Assembly: GCA_029262065.1 (NCBI GenBank)
Contig: JAJDAC010000002.1
Location: 1 to 64,000 of the forward strand
Length of the DNA stretch: 64,000 bases
Origin: Candidatus Krumholzibacteriota bacterium
GTDB lineage: Bacteria > Krumholzibacteriota > Krumholzibacteriia > JAJRXK01
Reading direction: 5' to 3'
In this document: positions 1-8,489 of the stretch, one piece after another
Layout: each line of letters begins with the position of its first letter
How positions within the stretch are numbered: the first letter of the stretch is position 1
Made by a program: the position numbers and the translations under genes
Notes under the pieces: model-generated
The model's database searches: none
What the model saw: the letters and a program-made list of their open reading frames with translations, nothing else
Told to the model about the DNA's origin: nothing

Positions 1-347
1 CCCTCTACATAAGTTTCTTTTTCATGGGCATTTACGCGGGATTCATCCAGGCCGGAATGGGGTTTCTGCTGATCGCGGCGCTCTCTGGTCTGGGCGGATT
101 GGATCTTGTGCGCTCCAACGCCGTAAAAGTAGCGGTAGTGCTGGGGCTACAAATTGCGGCGTTGGCCGTATTTCAGTTCGCCGGCACGGTAGACTGGGCC
201 GCGGGCCTGGCCCTGGGCGCCGGCAGCATGACCGGGGCCTGGGCGGCAGCTCGTTGGCAGATGAAACACGGGGCCATTTGGGTGCGAAGATTGCTCATTG
301 TGCTTCTGATTGCGTTTGCGTTGCGCCTTCTTCAGCAGAGTTTCTGA
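1..347 (+). CDS. TauE/SafE-family sulfite/anion exporter, C-terminal part (5' truncated by window edge)
   Basis: The reading frame is open from base 3 through the first Met at 24 to the TGA at 345-347, so the gene enters from outside the window. About 114 residues are visible. They are strongly hydrophobic, with three to four membrane segments and a Gly-rich G-I-Y-A-G-F-I-Q-A-G-M-G-F stretch like the second repeat of TauE/SafE (DUF81) permeases. This family exports sulfite, sulfonates or other small anions across the inner membrane. The next gene starts two bases after the stop, suggesting co-transcription. Family assignment is fairly safe; the substrate cannot be told from this fragment. Confidence 0.75.
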   Translation, partial: LYISFFFMGIYAGFIQAGMGFLLIAALSGLGGLDLVRSNAVKVAVVLGLQIAALAVFQFAGTVDWAAGLALGAGSMTGAWAAARWQMKHGAIWVRRLLIVLLIAFALRLLQQSF

Positions 348-349
348 TC

Positions 350-2245
350 ATGGATCGAAAAGCTCAACAAGCGCGCCGCCCCGACCCGCTCGGGACGGCC
401 ATGTGGGTAGCGCTGGTCTGCGTGGCGAGCCCCGTTGCGGCCCACGGCCAAGCAACCTCCGATCACGGCAGCGCCAGCATCGAGACGGTTCTGGACTGGC
501 ACGCCGATGCGCATGGGTTTTCACGAACCACCGCCATGACTTCCGCTCTCTTCATCCGGGCCACGGTCGAGGCATTCGGCATGGAAGGCGAGCTCACCGC
601 CTGGACCGAAGCACCGTTGCGCCGATGGACCCGGTTGGAGCTGGGGGCCATGACCCTCGAAAGCGGCTTCGACGGCGAGACAGGGTGGATCCGGGATCGT
701 AATGGGGCCGTTCGCGCAACCGCGGGCGCCGAACACACCGGCATGTTGCTCGACGCGTTGGTGCATTCAGGCGAGTACGTACTACGCCAACCACCCGTCG
801 GCGTGAAGCGTCGACTGATGGAGGTCGACGGAAACCCGGAAACCCTGGAGCTGGTGGTCGAGCCCGCCGACGGTGATGCCGAGGTTCTGGTAATTGATCG
901 GGGCACGATGCGTCGGGTGGGAACGCTGTGGGATACCGGCAGCGCCACCGAACAAACCCGGTTTCACTCGTGGCAGTGGGTAGACGGTGTGCTGGTACCC
1001 GAGAGCTTCACGGTCAGTATGGCCGAGAACGCGGACCTTCATTTTCGGGTAGTCGAAGCCAGACACACTCCGCCGCGAGGCAAAGCTGCCTACCAACTGC
1101 CGCGCGACGTACCGCAAACCGTGGTGTTCCATCGCGGCGCGGATAGCGGATGGATTCCCATGTTGGGACAGGGCGATCACATTCTTCTGTATGGCGTGGT
1201 CAACGAAAACCGCGAGGGCGCGTTCTTGTTGGACACCGGGGCCAGCGGCAACGTGTTGGAGAGTTCACTCGTGGACGAACTGGGCCTGGTGGCCACCGGC
1301 CAGGTGGACGCCACCGGCGTAGCCGGAACCGCGACCGCGCGTTTCGTCGACGTCGAACACGTGGAGGTCGGCGGGAAGTTGGGTGGGCTGACACTGGTTC
1401 AGCAGAACTGGCTATCGCTCGACTTCAGCCAGATCGAACCGTTGCTGGGCCACGACGTGTTGGGTGTGCTGGGGTACGACCTATTGAGCCGCACGGTGCT
1501 GGAAGTCGACTATCTGACGCGGGAAGTGCGCTTTCGCTCACCCGACAGTTTCGAGCCCAGAAAAGGCGCGGTGCCGGTAAAGCTCAGGCTCGACCAGAAT
1601 GTGCCCACCGTGGCTATCAGCATAAATGGCCACGAAGGCTGGGTGCACGTGGACACCGGCAGCAACAACACCCTGGATCTGGCCGGCGCCTTCACGCGGC
1701 AGCATGATTTGTTGGCGACCCAGGACACGCTGCGCGACTCAGGCCTGGTGGGCCTCGGTGGCGAGCGTAGTTCGCTACGAGGAACCCTGGACCGCGTGGA
1801 GCTGGGCGGTTTCGAGTTCCACGAACTACCCGCCTACTTCCACGACACCGATGAAGGCGTGTTCGCGAGTCGGACGCTGGCCGGCGTCATGGGCGCGGGC
1901 GTGTTACGCCAATTCCACTGCGCCTTTGACTATTCCCAGCAGACGCTCTGGCTGTCGCCCACCATGAGGTACGTGCCCCCGTACCCCACCACGCTCAGCG
2001 GTATTGTTCTCCGGCGCGTGGACGGACAGTTCGAGGTCTACGACGTAACCATCGGCAGTCCCGCGGCCCGAGCTGGCGTTCGTCCTGGCGATCACATCAT
2101 CGGGCTGAATGACGACTCGTTGACGGCCGAAGATCTTCGCAAGTTGCGGGGAGCACTCGACGGTGAGGCCGCACCGAGAGTTTCGTTGCAGATCAAGCGC
2201 GAGGGAAAGAATCTGCGGCGTAGTTTTCGGATCGGGCGGGGCTAG
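350..2245 (+). CDS. Secreted retropepsin-like aspartyl protease (two domains) with C-terminal PDZ domain
   Basis: 631 residues from the ATG at 350, two bases after the preceding stop; the open frame reaches back to 254, but that would overlap the upstream gene. A basic N-terminus and hydrophobic stretch ending A-A-H-G-Q-A look like a signal peptide. Residues 40-230 resemble the LolA-like/outer-membrane sorting beta fold often found ahead of such proteases. Two retropepsin-like half domains follow, each with a D-T-G catalytic motif (D-T-G-A at residue 295, D-T-G-S at 435). From about 551 to the end is a PDZ domain with a G-S-P-A-A-R-A-G-V-R-P-G-D core. Bacterial retropepsins need two active-site Asp; here both half-sites lie in one chain, so it could form an internal dimer. 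Periplasmic or surface location is inferred. Natural substrate unknown. Confidence 0.8.
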   Translation: MDRKAQQARRPDPLGTAMWVALVCVASPVAAHGQATSDHGSASIETVLDWHADAHGFSRTTAMTSALFIRATVEAFGMEGELTAWTEAPLRRWTRLELGAMTLESGFDGETGWIRDRNGAVRATAGAEHTGMLLDALVHSGEYVLRQPPVGVKRRLMEVDGNPETLELVVEPADGDAEVLVIDRGTMRRVGTLWDTGSATEQTRFHSWQWVDGVLVPESFTVSMAENADLHFRVVEARHTPPRGKAAYQLPRDVPQTVVFHRGADSGWIPMLGQGDHILLYGVVNENREGAFLLDTGASGNVLESSLVDELGLVATGQVDATGVAGTATARFVDVEHVEVGGKLGGLTLVQQNWLSLDFSQIEPLLGHDVLGVLGYDLLSRTVLEVDYLTREVRFRSPDSFEPRKGAVPVKLRLDQNVPTVAISINGHEGWVHVDTGSNNTLDLAGAFTRQHDLLATQDTLRDSGLVGLGGERSSLRGTLDRVELGGFEFHELPAYFHDTDEGVFASRTLAGVMGAGVLRQFHCAFDYSQQTLWLSPTMRYVPPYPTTLSGIVLRRVDGQFEVYDVTIGSPAARAGVRPGDHIIGLNDDSLTAEDLRKLRGALDGEAAPRVSLQIKREGKNLRRSFRIGRG

Positions 2246-2252
2246 CCCGATC
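2230..2252. terminator. Hairpin between convergent genes
   Basis: A perfect 8-bp inverted repeat (GATCGGGC / GCCCGATC, 7-nt loop) spans the stop codon of the protease gene and touches the stop of the convergent gene at 2252. There is no strong T-run, so termination in both directions is plausible but not proven. Confidence 0.5.
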
Positions 2253-3541
2253 TATTTCACGAGCACCATCGATCGACTCTCGCCGCGGCCGAGAGCGTCC
2301 ACGCGATACAGGTAGACACCCGAAGCAACCGCCGCGCCGTGGTCGTCGCGTCCGTCCCACTGCACCGTGTGCTGCCCGGCGTCCTGCACCTCGTCGATCA
2401 ACGTGAACAGTTCCCGACCCAACCCATCGTAGATACGCACCCGCACCGAGCCCTGACGCGGAAGATCGTAGGAGATGGTGGTCTGCGCGTTGAACGGATT
2501 GGGGTGGCTGCTCAGCAAGAACGGCGAGGTCGAAACGTAGCTGGCCGGGACCACGGCCGTCGGTGTGCAATCACGTTTGTAGATGGTCGTTCCCGAGGCG
2601 TAGGAAAGATCCGGTGAAATGTAACGGAACCGATTCAGGGCGGAGCCCCAGGCCGCCGGTTGCCAGGTGAGCCCGCCGTCGGTGGTAAGTGACGTGGTGC
2701 CCCACCCTCCTACCCAACCTTCGGTCTCGTTGATGAATCCAACGCCCTGGATGTCGTCGTTGTTGGCTACGTCATACCGTTGCCAGGTCTGTCCGCCGTC
2801 GATGGTCTTCAGAATGGCCGCGTCGCTGAAGTTCTCCAACGAGACGAAACCAACGGACGGATTCACGAAGTGGATCTTCCAGCCCCATTCGCCCACCACG
2901 GTACCCGCCCAGCGTTCCTGCCAGGTCGCGCCGCCATCGATGGTTTCCAGCACCACGGGCTTCACACTGGGAAAGGTCCCGTCTTTGCCACCCACCATGA
3001 ATCCGTGATTCGCGTCGAAGAAATGGACGTCGACGAGCGTCTCGGCCTGCGGGCTCATTTCGAAGGAGTTCCAGGTGGTACCCCCGTCGGTTGTCTTGAT
3101 CCACCGCGCCGGCATGTTGTACGCGCCGCATCCGTACACCGTGTTGGCGTCGGCCACCGAAATACCGCAGATGCGAAACGGACGCGGGGGAACCCAACCC
3201 GTTACCACGGTCCACGTCGCGCCACCGTCATCCGTTTCGTACAGAAACGAACTGGGATTCAGCGTGCCCGCCCAACCGCGCGTCGGACTGGCGAAACCCA
3301 CCGCGCGGAAGTAGTCGAAATTCTGTAGCTGCATGTCCCATGTAGCTCCGCCGTCGTCGGTGTAGTGGATTTCACCCGAACTGGTGACGGCCCACCCCAT
3401 GTCCTGGTCGAGAAAGAAGATGTCATCGATGCGGGCGGCTACGGGCGCGCCGGGAATCGCTTGCCAGTTGCATTGGCCAAACGCCGAGCCAGCGACGAGA
3501 AGTAGTCCGAGAAACACCACGGTGCCAAGCCAGTTGCGCAT
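2252..3541 (-). CDS. Secreted YCF48/BNR-type beta-propeller with FlgD-like C-terminal sorting domain
   Basis: 429 residues from the ATG at 3541, which follows a GAGG-containing ribosome site and begins a clear signal peptide (M-R-N-W-L-G, hydrophobic core, A-F-G-Q). The longer open frame to 3637 lacks a signal at its start. The body has repeated D-D-G-G-A-T-W or D-G-G-x-T-W motifs about every 45-50 residues. These are the Asp-box/BNR blades seen in photosystem II assembly factor YCF48-like and sialidase-type propellers. The last 85 or so residues carry P-N-P-F-N and a FlgD-like Ig fold ending S-G-V-Y-L-Y-R, typical of C-terminal sorting domains in FCB-type bacteria. No catalytic residues can be assigned; it is probably a surface or secreted binding protein of unknown ligand. 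Confidence 0.75.
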   Translation of the reverse strand: MRNWLGTVVFLGLLLVAGSAFGQCNWQAIPGAPVAARIDDIFFLDQDMGWAVTSSGEIHYTDDGGATWDMQLQNFDYFRAVGFASPTRGWAGTLNPSSFLYETDDGGATWTVVTGWVPPRPFRICGISVADANTVYGCGAYNMPARWIKTTDGGTTWNSFEMSPQAETLVDVHFFDANHGFMVGGKDGTFPSVKPVVLETIDGGATWQERWAGTVVGEWGWKIHFVNPSVGFVSLENFSDAAILKTIDGGQTWQRYDVANNDDIQGVGFINETEGWVGGWGTTSLTTDGGLTWQPAAWGSALNRFRYISPDLSYASGTTIYKRDCTPTAVVPASYVSTSPFLLSSHPNPFNAQTTISYDLPRQGSVRVRIYDGLGRELFTLIDEVQDAGQHTVQWDGRDDHGAAVASGVYLYRVDALGRGESRSMVLVK

Positions 3542-3639
3542 GAACTTTCGCCTCGACGGGAAGATGAGATAAGCGGGGAGACTGTAAGTATACACCATGC
3601 AAAAGGTCGTTGCCCTTGCCGCCGGTATCGCGCGCATGT

Positions 3640-3805
3640 AGACTGCGGGCTAAGCGCCTGGTGGGACTTATTGGGAAGCTGGTGCAAGACCAGCGCGGCC
3701 CCGCCACTGTAACCGGTTACGGCCACTGCAATACGCCACTGAAGACGCGATCTTTGGGAAGGCGCAGATGGCCGGCTCGAGCCGGAAGCCAGGAGACCGA
3801 CCCCA
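3640..3805 (+). ncRNA. Cobalamin (adenosylcobalamin) riboswitch
   Basis: Conserved elements occur in the right order. A GGGAAGCTGGTGCAAGACC block at 3673-3691 is followed by GGCCCCGCCACTGT near 3698-3711. Further on come GCCACTGAAGAC near 3735-3746, TTGGGAAGG near 3754-3762, and the B12 box AAGCCAGGAGACCGACC at about 3786-3802. It sits directly upstream of a BtuB-like receptor gene, the classic target. B12 riboswitches bind the coenzyme and switch off uptake genes when cobalamin is plentiful. Boundaries are approximate because the outer stem was not folded. Confidence 0.93.
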
Positions 3806-3818
3806 GGCGATTCACCAA

Positions 3819-3834
3819 CCTTCGGGGGAAGGAA
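3819..3834 (+). promoter_or_regulatory. RBS-sequestering hairpin, riboswitch expression platform
   Basis: CCTTC-GGGG-GAAGG forms a perfect 5-bp hairpin at 3819-3832 whose 3' half contains the Shine-Dalgarno sequence, two bases before the ATG at 3835. It begins 17 nt after the B12 box. This suggests translational control, with ligand binding stabilising this hairpin or its loop contact with the aptamer. Confidence 0.65.
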
Positions 3835-5886
3835 ATGGTGGACGTATGCGCGCCTGTCGTGGGCGCGAGCCTGCTCTTGGCTCTTCTACAAACGCCGACC
3901 AACGCAACTTCTTCAACGGAAGCGACGCCCGATTCTGCTTCGGTCATTCTGGCCGATGCCAGCCTGGCGCTACCGTCCGTGGTCGCGCCCGTTCTCGAGG
4001 TGCGCGGTCGCCGAATCACACCCCAGGACCTCGTGGATCGCGCACCGGGATTCGGCTCGATCCTGCTGGCCAGCGACTGGACTTCGGACTCCACATCGGC
4101 GGCCGACGTGCTTTCCCGTGCGGTCGGTCTCACCGTGCGCGAGAGTGGCGGATTCGGAAGCTACAGCACCCTTAGCATCCGTGGGTCGACCAGCGCCCAG
4201 GTACCCGTGTTCTTTGATGGCGTGCCCCTGAACTCGCCCGGCCGTGGCGAGGTGAACCTGGCCGACATTTCCCTGGGCAGCCTCGATCGCATCGAAATCT
4301 ATCGCGGCGCCGCCCCACTCGATCGCGGGGGTGTATCCGCTGGCGGCGCCATCCACCTCTATTCGGCTCGAGACGCCGCTGCCTGGATTCGCATGGGTGC
4401 CGGGAGCTACAACACGCGCACCCTGGAAGGCGGCGGTGGCACAAGTGCAGGTGCCTGGAGGTTCAGCGCGCGTGCCCACTGGCGAGAAAGCCAGGGAGAT
4501 TGGGAATTCTTCGACGACAACGGTACGCGCTACAACCTGAACGATGACGCACGCGTCGAGCGGGTCAACAACGATGGAACCGCGGCAGGCACGTTCGTCA
4601 GCGCGCAGCGCCCGGCCGGCGCCTGGAACATCACGCTGAGCGAAGCCTTCGACCAACGCGAGCAAGGCATGCCCGGCTTCAGCGCCGCGCAGTCGGAACG
4701 TGCGCGTACGTCTTCGCTTACCCACCAGTTTCGAGTTGCGTTGCGGCGCCCACTGTCGGCCGCATCGCGCTGGCGCGAAGTGTCGCTGTTTCATCGCATC
4801 GACCGACAGGGCTTTCTGGATCCCGACGGTGACCTGGGCCTGGGCCGCAACGATCGGACCGACACCGTGCACGGCCTGGGCCTGGTCGCCGCGGGATCCT
4901 TGACTCCAGCCCGAGCCAACGCCTGGCGTACCGAGTTCCATTGGTCCCGCCTGAACAGCACCGACCGTTTGCAATCGCCCGACCAGGGCGAACCACAGAC
5001 GCGCGCTACCTGGGCCGCATCTCTGCAACCGTCGCTGCATTGGGAATTCGCCAAGGTCACGGCCCGGCCGGGCCTGAGGGCCGAGGTGCACTACGATCGG
5101 TTTCACGGCACGTTGCCGTTCGCGTCACTTCCGACGGGTCCACGTGAGTCAGCCACGACCTGGGCTCCCGCCGCGCAGTTTTCGCTGCAACGCCGGTTGA
5201 GCCCGAACACATTCGTGGAATCGAATTTCGCCTACACGCACCGGGTTCCCACCCTGCTCGAATCGTTCGGCGACCGGGGTACGGTAATTGGCAACCCGGA
5301 TCTCCAACCCGAAACATCAGTGAATCGCGACCTGGGAATCGTATGGACGCCCGCCGCCGGCCGGCGGTTCGCGCTGGCCATGTTCCAGAACGACGCATGG
5401 GATCTCATTTCATTCCAGTCGGTGAATGGCATGTCGGCGCGTGCATTCAACGTGGGCCGCGCCGAAATCGAGGGCATTGAAGTTGAAATGAACATGGGTC
5501 GCATGGGTGCCATGCATATGAACGCGAACTTCACCGCCATGAGTGCTCGTGACCGGACCGACCGTGCGGTGGCCGGCGGACACCCGCTGGTTGGACGCCC
5601 CGGCTACGAATTGCAAGTTCGCATGGGCGCCACGGTCCGTCGCGTTCTCCTTGAATACGAATTGGTGGCCATGGGTCAGAACTACCTGGAAACGGGACGG
5701 CGAACCCCCATTGACCCGCGCACCCTGCACAGCCTGCGCAGCCACATTGACCTGGGTCGTGCCCAACTCGACATCAACGTTCAGAACCTCGCCGATCGAG
5801 AAGTCTTCGATCTGTTGGGGCACCCACTTCCAGGGCGAACTCTTCGGATATCGCTCGGCCTAGGAGGCCAACGTGCACTTCGGTAA
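3835..5886 (+). CDS. btuB: BtuB-like TonB-dependent cobalamin receptor
   Basis: 683 residues from the ATG at 3835, immediately after GGGGGAAGGAA; the longer frame back to 3610 runs through the riboswitch and is not translated. A signal peptide is followed by a TonB-box-like L-E-V-R-G segment. The plug domain (about residues 70-185) holds S-I-R-G-S, F-F-D-G-V-P-L-N and I-E-I-Y-R-G-A, standard for TonB receptors. A roughly 480-residue beta-barrel ends in L-R-I-S-L-G-L. The length fits compact receptors such as BtuB. The cobalamin riboswitch just upstream is the main evidence for the ligand; the protein alone would only say TonB receptor. It acts in the outer membrane, bringing B12 into the periplasm with TonB energy. 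Confidence 0.85.
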   Translation: MVDVCAPVVGASLLLALLQTPTNATSSTEATPDSASVILADASLALPSVVAPVLEVRGRRITPQDLVDRAPGFGSILLASDWTSDSTSAADVLSRAVGLTVRESGGFGSYSTLSIRGSTSAQVPVFFDGVPLNSPGRGEVNLADISLGSLDRIEIYRGAAPLDRGGVSAGGAIHLYSARDAAAWIRMGAGSYNTRTLEGGGGTSAGAWRFSARAHWRESQGDWEFFDDNGTRYNLNDDARVERVNNDGTAAGTFVSAQRPAGAWNITLSEAFDQREQGMPGFSAAQSERARTSSLTHQFRVALRRPLSAASRWREVSLFHRIDRQGFLDPDGDLGLGRNDRTDTVHGLGLVAAGSLTPARANAWRTEFHWSRLNSTDRLQSPDQGEPQTRATWAASLQPSLHWEFAKVTARPGLRAEVHYDRFHGTLPFASLPTGPRESATTWAPAAQFSLQRRLSPNTFVESNFAYTHRVPTLLESFGDRGTVIGNPDLQPETSVNRDLGIVWTPAAGRRFALAMFQNDAWDLISFQSVNGMSARAFNVGRAEIEGIEVEMNMGRMGAMHMNANFTAMSARDRTDRAVAGGHPLVGRPGYELQVRMGATVRRVLLEYELVAMGQNYLETGRRTPIDPRTLHSLRSHIDLGRAQLDINVQNLADREVFDLLGHPLPGRTLRISLGLGGQRALR

Positions 5887-7270
5887 ATGCATCCATCCAT
5901 TGTTCAAGACCCTGGTTGCCTCCTTCACCCTGATGACGGTCGCATCACCTTTGTTGGCGCAGGACCTGTTCGTCTCCACGACCACGTTCGAACTCACTGG
6001 ATCCACGGCCATTCTCGATGCACAGGCGCCTTTCACGGGCATACTGGACCCGTACACCGTACACAGCGACGCGGTGGTGCGTACCGACGGCTGTCACGTG
6101 TATGTGATCAACCGGTTTCTCGTGGACAGCGTGCTGGTGCTGGACGCCTGTAATGGATACTCGGTGGTTACCGAGTTCAGCGTAGGCAACGGGTCGAATC
6201 CACGCGACATAGAGGTGGTTTCGCCCACCAAGGCCTACGTGACGCGGTACGAAGAAACCAGACTCTGGATCGTGAACCCCATCACCGGGACCATGCTGGG
6301 TGATATCGACCTGGCCGCGTTCGCCGACGCCGACGGAATTCCGGAAATGGATCAGATGGCCGTGGTAGGTGATCGTTTGTTCGTGGCCATCCAGCGGGTC
6401 GATCGTAACGGTGGTTTCGTACCGGCCGGTGGCTCCGCGCTGGTGGTCATCGACATCAACACCGACCAGGTGATCGACGCCGATCCAATTTCCGTTGGCA
6501 CCGTGGACCCGTTGCTCATGGCCACACAGAACCCCATCTGGCGGCTATCCTACGTGCCGGCGTTGCGCCGGCTGATGTCCGTAAACGTGGGGAACTTCGT
6601 GGACTTCGATGGTGGTGTCGAGGTCATCAACCCGTTCACCCTGATCAGCGAAGGCCTGTTGGTAGACGAAAGCACGTTGGGCGGCGACGTACTCGATGCC
6701 GTCATCGTTTCGGAAACATTGGGCTACGCCATCATCAGCGAGTTGGACTTCGACACGTGTGTAAAGTCGTTCAACCCCACCACGGGCCTGTTGGTGCAAA
6801 ACCCCGTGGCCTGCGCCGTGGGCTTCCAGTACAGCGACCTGGAACTGACCGAAGGAAAGCTCTTCGTGACCGATCGCACTCCCTCTGCCCCCGGCGTGTT
6901 GGTATTCGACGCGCTGACCGGCTCATCGTTGGCCGGGCCCATCAGCACGGGACTGCCGCCTTTCGACATGGTGCCCTTCGCGCCCGGCGCGACCGCGGCC
7001 CCACCCGCTTCCGTGGCGGCCACGCTGCGCGCGGTGCCCAACCCGTTCAATCCCCGAACGCGTTTCGAACTGTCGACCGACGGCCTGGCAGACGCCAGCG
7101 TGTCGATTTTCGACGTACGTGGTCGACTGGTAAACCGCCTGGAGGCGGGCGGTTCCGCCTTCGAGTGGGACGGCAACGACATGCAGGGGTCGCCCGTGGG
7201 TAGCGGCGTCTACCGCGCGGTGGTGGACCAGGCACCGTGGATCAGCGCCACCGCCACGCTCGTGCGCTGA
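5873..7270 (+). CDS. Secreted YncE-like beta-propeller with FlgD-like C-terminal domain, co-regulated with btuB
   Basis: 465 residues. The start is GTG at 5873, five bases after AGGAGG at 5862-5867, giving a 14-nt overlap with the end of btuB and implying translational coupling. A signal peptide is followed by a propeller with repeats of the form V-V-D-I-N-T, N-P-I-T-G and F-N-P-T-T-G, as in YncE/SMP-30-like surface propellers. The last 90 or so residues hold N-P-F-N-P and a FlgD-like Ig fold ending S-G-V-Y-R-A. Because it is under the B12 riboswitch, a role in cobalamin capture is a reasonable inference. In Bacteroides a surface propeller lipoprotein (BtuG) sits beside BtuB and binds B12 very tightly. 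Here there is no lipobox, so homology to BtuG is not claimed. Confidence 0.75.
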   Translation: MHFGKCIHPLFKTLVASFTLMTVASPLLAQDLFVSTTTFELTGSTAILDAQAPFTGILDPYTVHSDAVVRTDGCHVYVINRFLVDSVLVLDACNGYSVVTEFSVGNGSNPRDIEVVSPTKAYVTRYEETRLWIVNPITGTMLGDIDLAAFADADGIPEMDQMAVVGDRLFVAIQRVDRNGGFVPAGGSALVVIDINTDQVIDADPISVGTVDPLLMATQNPIWRLSYVPALRRLMSVNVGNFVDFDGGVEVINPFTLISEGLLVDESTLGGDVLDAVIVSETLGYAIISELDFDTCVKSFNPTTGLLVQNPVACAVGFQYSDLELTEGKLFVTDRTPSAPGVLVFDALTGSSLAGPISTGLPPFDMVPFAPGATAAPPASVAATLRAVPNPFNPRTRFELSTDGLADASVSIFDVRGRLVNRLEAGGSAFEWDGNDMQGSPVGSGVYRAVVDQAPWISATATLVR

Positions 7271-7278
7271 ACCCGGGC

Positions 7279-8448
7279 TCACAGAAACAGAGGAATCCCC
7301 GCCAGGTGGGGCAATTTGGGCCGGTACTCCTGGGCATCATAGTACCGGGCCACGTCGAGTTTGCGCGCGCCGAGCATGACGTCGGCCAATGGCGACGTGG
7401 CGTAGAGCCCGTTGCGAATGGCGGTCATGATTCCCGAATTGCCGTCGCGAAGACCCTCGTACGCCAGATGGGCGAAGTTCGTCGCCACCATCCGGTCGAC
7501 CGAATCGGGGCGACCCGAACGCATGAGGTAGGCCAGCCGTTGTACCAACGTGGCACGGCCGGTCCGGGCCTTGAGTTCAGCCCCCACCCAGTCACCCACC
7601 CCGCCCAGTTTTCGGTGACCGTACGCATCGGCTTCGCCCGACTCGTGCGCACCCCCACCTTCAGCGTGGGAACCCTCGCTGAGCACCAGGATGGCGTAGC
7701 TACTGGGGCTGCGATCCTGGTCGCGAGCCAGCTGCTCTCCCAGACGATCCAGGTCGAAGGGCACCTCAGCCACCAGCACCCGATCAGCCCCCGACAGGTA
7801 CCCCGCGTACAGGGCCGTGGCCCCCGAGTTGCGGCCGAACAGTTCGATCACCGCAATTCGCTCATGGCTCCCCGCCGGCGTACGAAGGTCGGTGATCATA
7901 TCGACGCTCCGCGTGACCGCGGTACTGAACCCAATACAGTAGTCCGTCCCCATGACGTCGTTGTCCATGGTCTTTGGAATACCCACGGTGGGGAAACCGG
8001 CCTGGTCCAACCGAGCCGCGTAGCCCAGGGTGTCGTCGCCTCCGGTCACGACCAGGGCGTCGATGCCCAGGGCCGCCAGATTACGACGGACCAGCCCCGT
8101 CAGATCGGAATTGCCACCGGCGTCCTGCGGGTAGTCCGCCGCATCCAGGTGGGGCGGGAGATCGCGGGTGGACACCGCTACCGGGTTCACGCGGGAGCTG
8201 TGGAGCATGGTGCCACCGGTACGATCCACGGTGCGCACGCGGTCAGCGGTCAGAGGTAAGATCACCTCCGCCACGCTGGCCGGGTCGTCGGGCCGGACCT
8301 CGACCAGACCACGCCAACCGCGTCGAATACCGAGCACATCGATGCCATCGGCCAGTGCGCGGTTTGCGGCGGTCTTGATGACGGAATTGAGCCCCGGCAC
8401 GTCTCCTCCACCGGTCAGTATCCCAATCCGTTTCAGCGACTGATTCAT
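7279..8448 (-). CDS. pfp: Phosphofructokinase, PPi-dependent type
   Basis: 389 residues from the ATG at 8448, which follows a GGAGG site; the open frame continues to 8778 into the divergent gene, so that extension is rejected. The fold signatures are G-I-L-T-G-G-G-D-V-P-G-L-N near residue 8, G-G-T-M-L-H-S-S-R near 78, G-G-D-D-T at 136-140 and P-K-T-M-D-N-D at 158-164. In ATP-dependent enzymes the corresponding motifs are G-G-D-G and P-G-T-I-D-N-D. Asp139 and Lys159 are the residues linked to pyrophosphate as phosphoryl donor. It converts fructose 6-phosphate to the 1,6-bisphosphate, reversibly in the PPi form, in the cytoplasm. The phosphoryl donor is predicted from these two positions only. 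Confidence 0.85.
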   Translation of the reverse strand: MNQSLKRIGILTGGGDVPGLNSVIKTAANRALADGIDVLGIRRGWRGLVEVRPDDPASVAEVILPLTADRVRTVDRTGGTMLHSSRVNPVAVSTRDLPPHLDAADYPQDAGGNSDLTGLVRRNLAALGIDALVVTGGDDTLGYAARLDQAGFPTVGIPKTMDNDVMGTDYCIGFSTAVTRSVDMITDLRTPAGSHERIAVIELFGRNSGATALYAGYLSGADRVLVAEVPFDLDRLGEQLARDQDRSPSSYAILVLSEGSHAEGGGAHESGEADAYGHRKLGGVGDWVGAELKARTGRATLVQRLAYLMRSGRPDSVDRMVATNFAHLAYEGLRDGNSGIMTAIRNGLYATSPLADVMLGARKLDVARYYDAQEYRPKLPHLAGIPLFL

Positions 8449-8489
8449 TTGTAGCCTCCGTGCGTGGTCTGCGCCAGAATGTCCAGTCA

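Noticed and set aside
3610-3834. N-terminal extension of the receptor gene through the riboswitch
   Set aside because: The frame happens to stay open, but the sequence is the conserved cobalamin aptamer and the true start at 3835 has a ribosome site and signal peptide.
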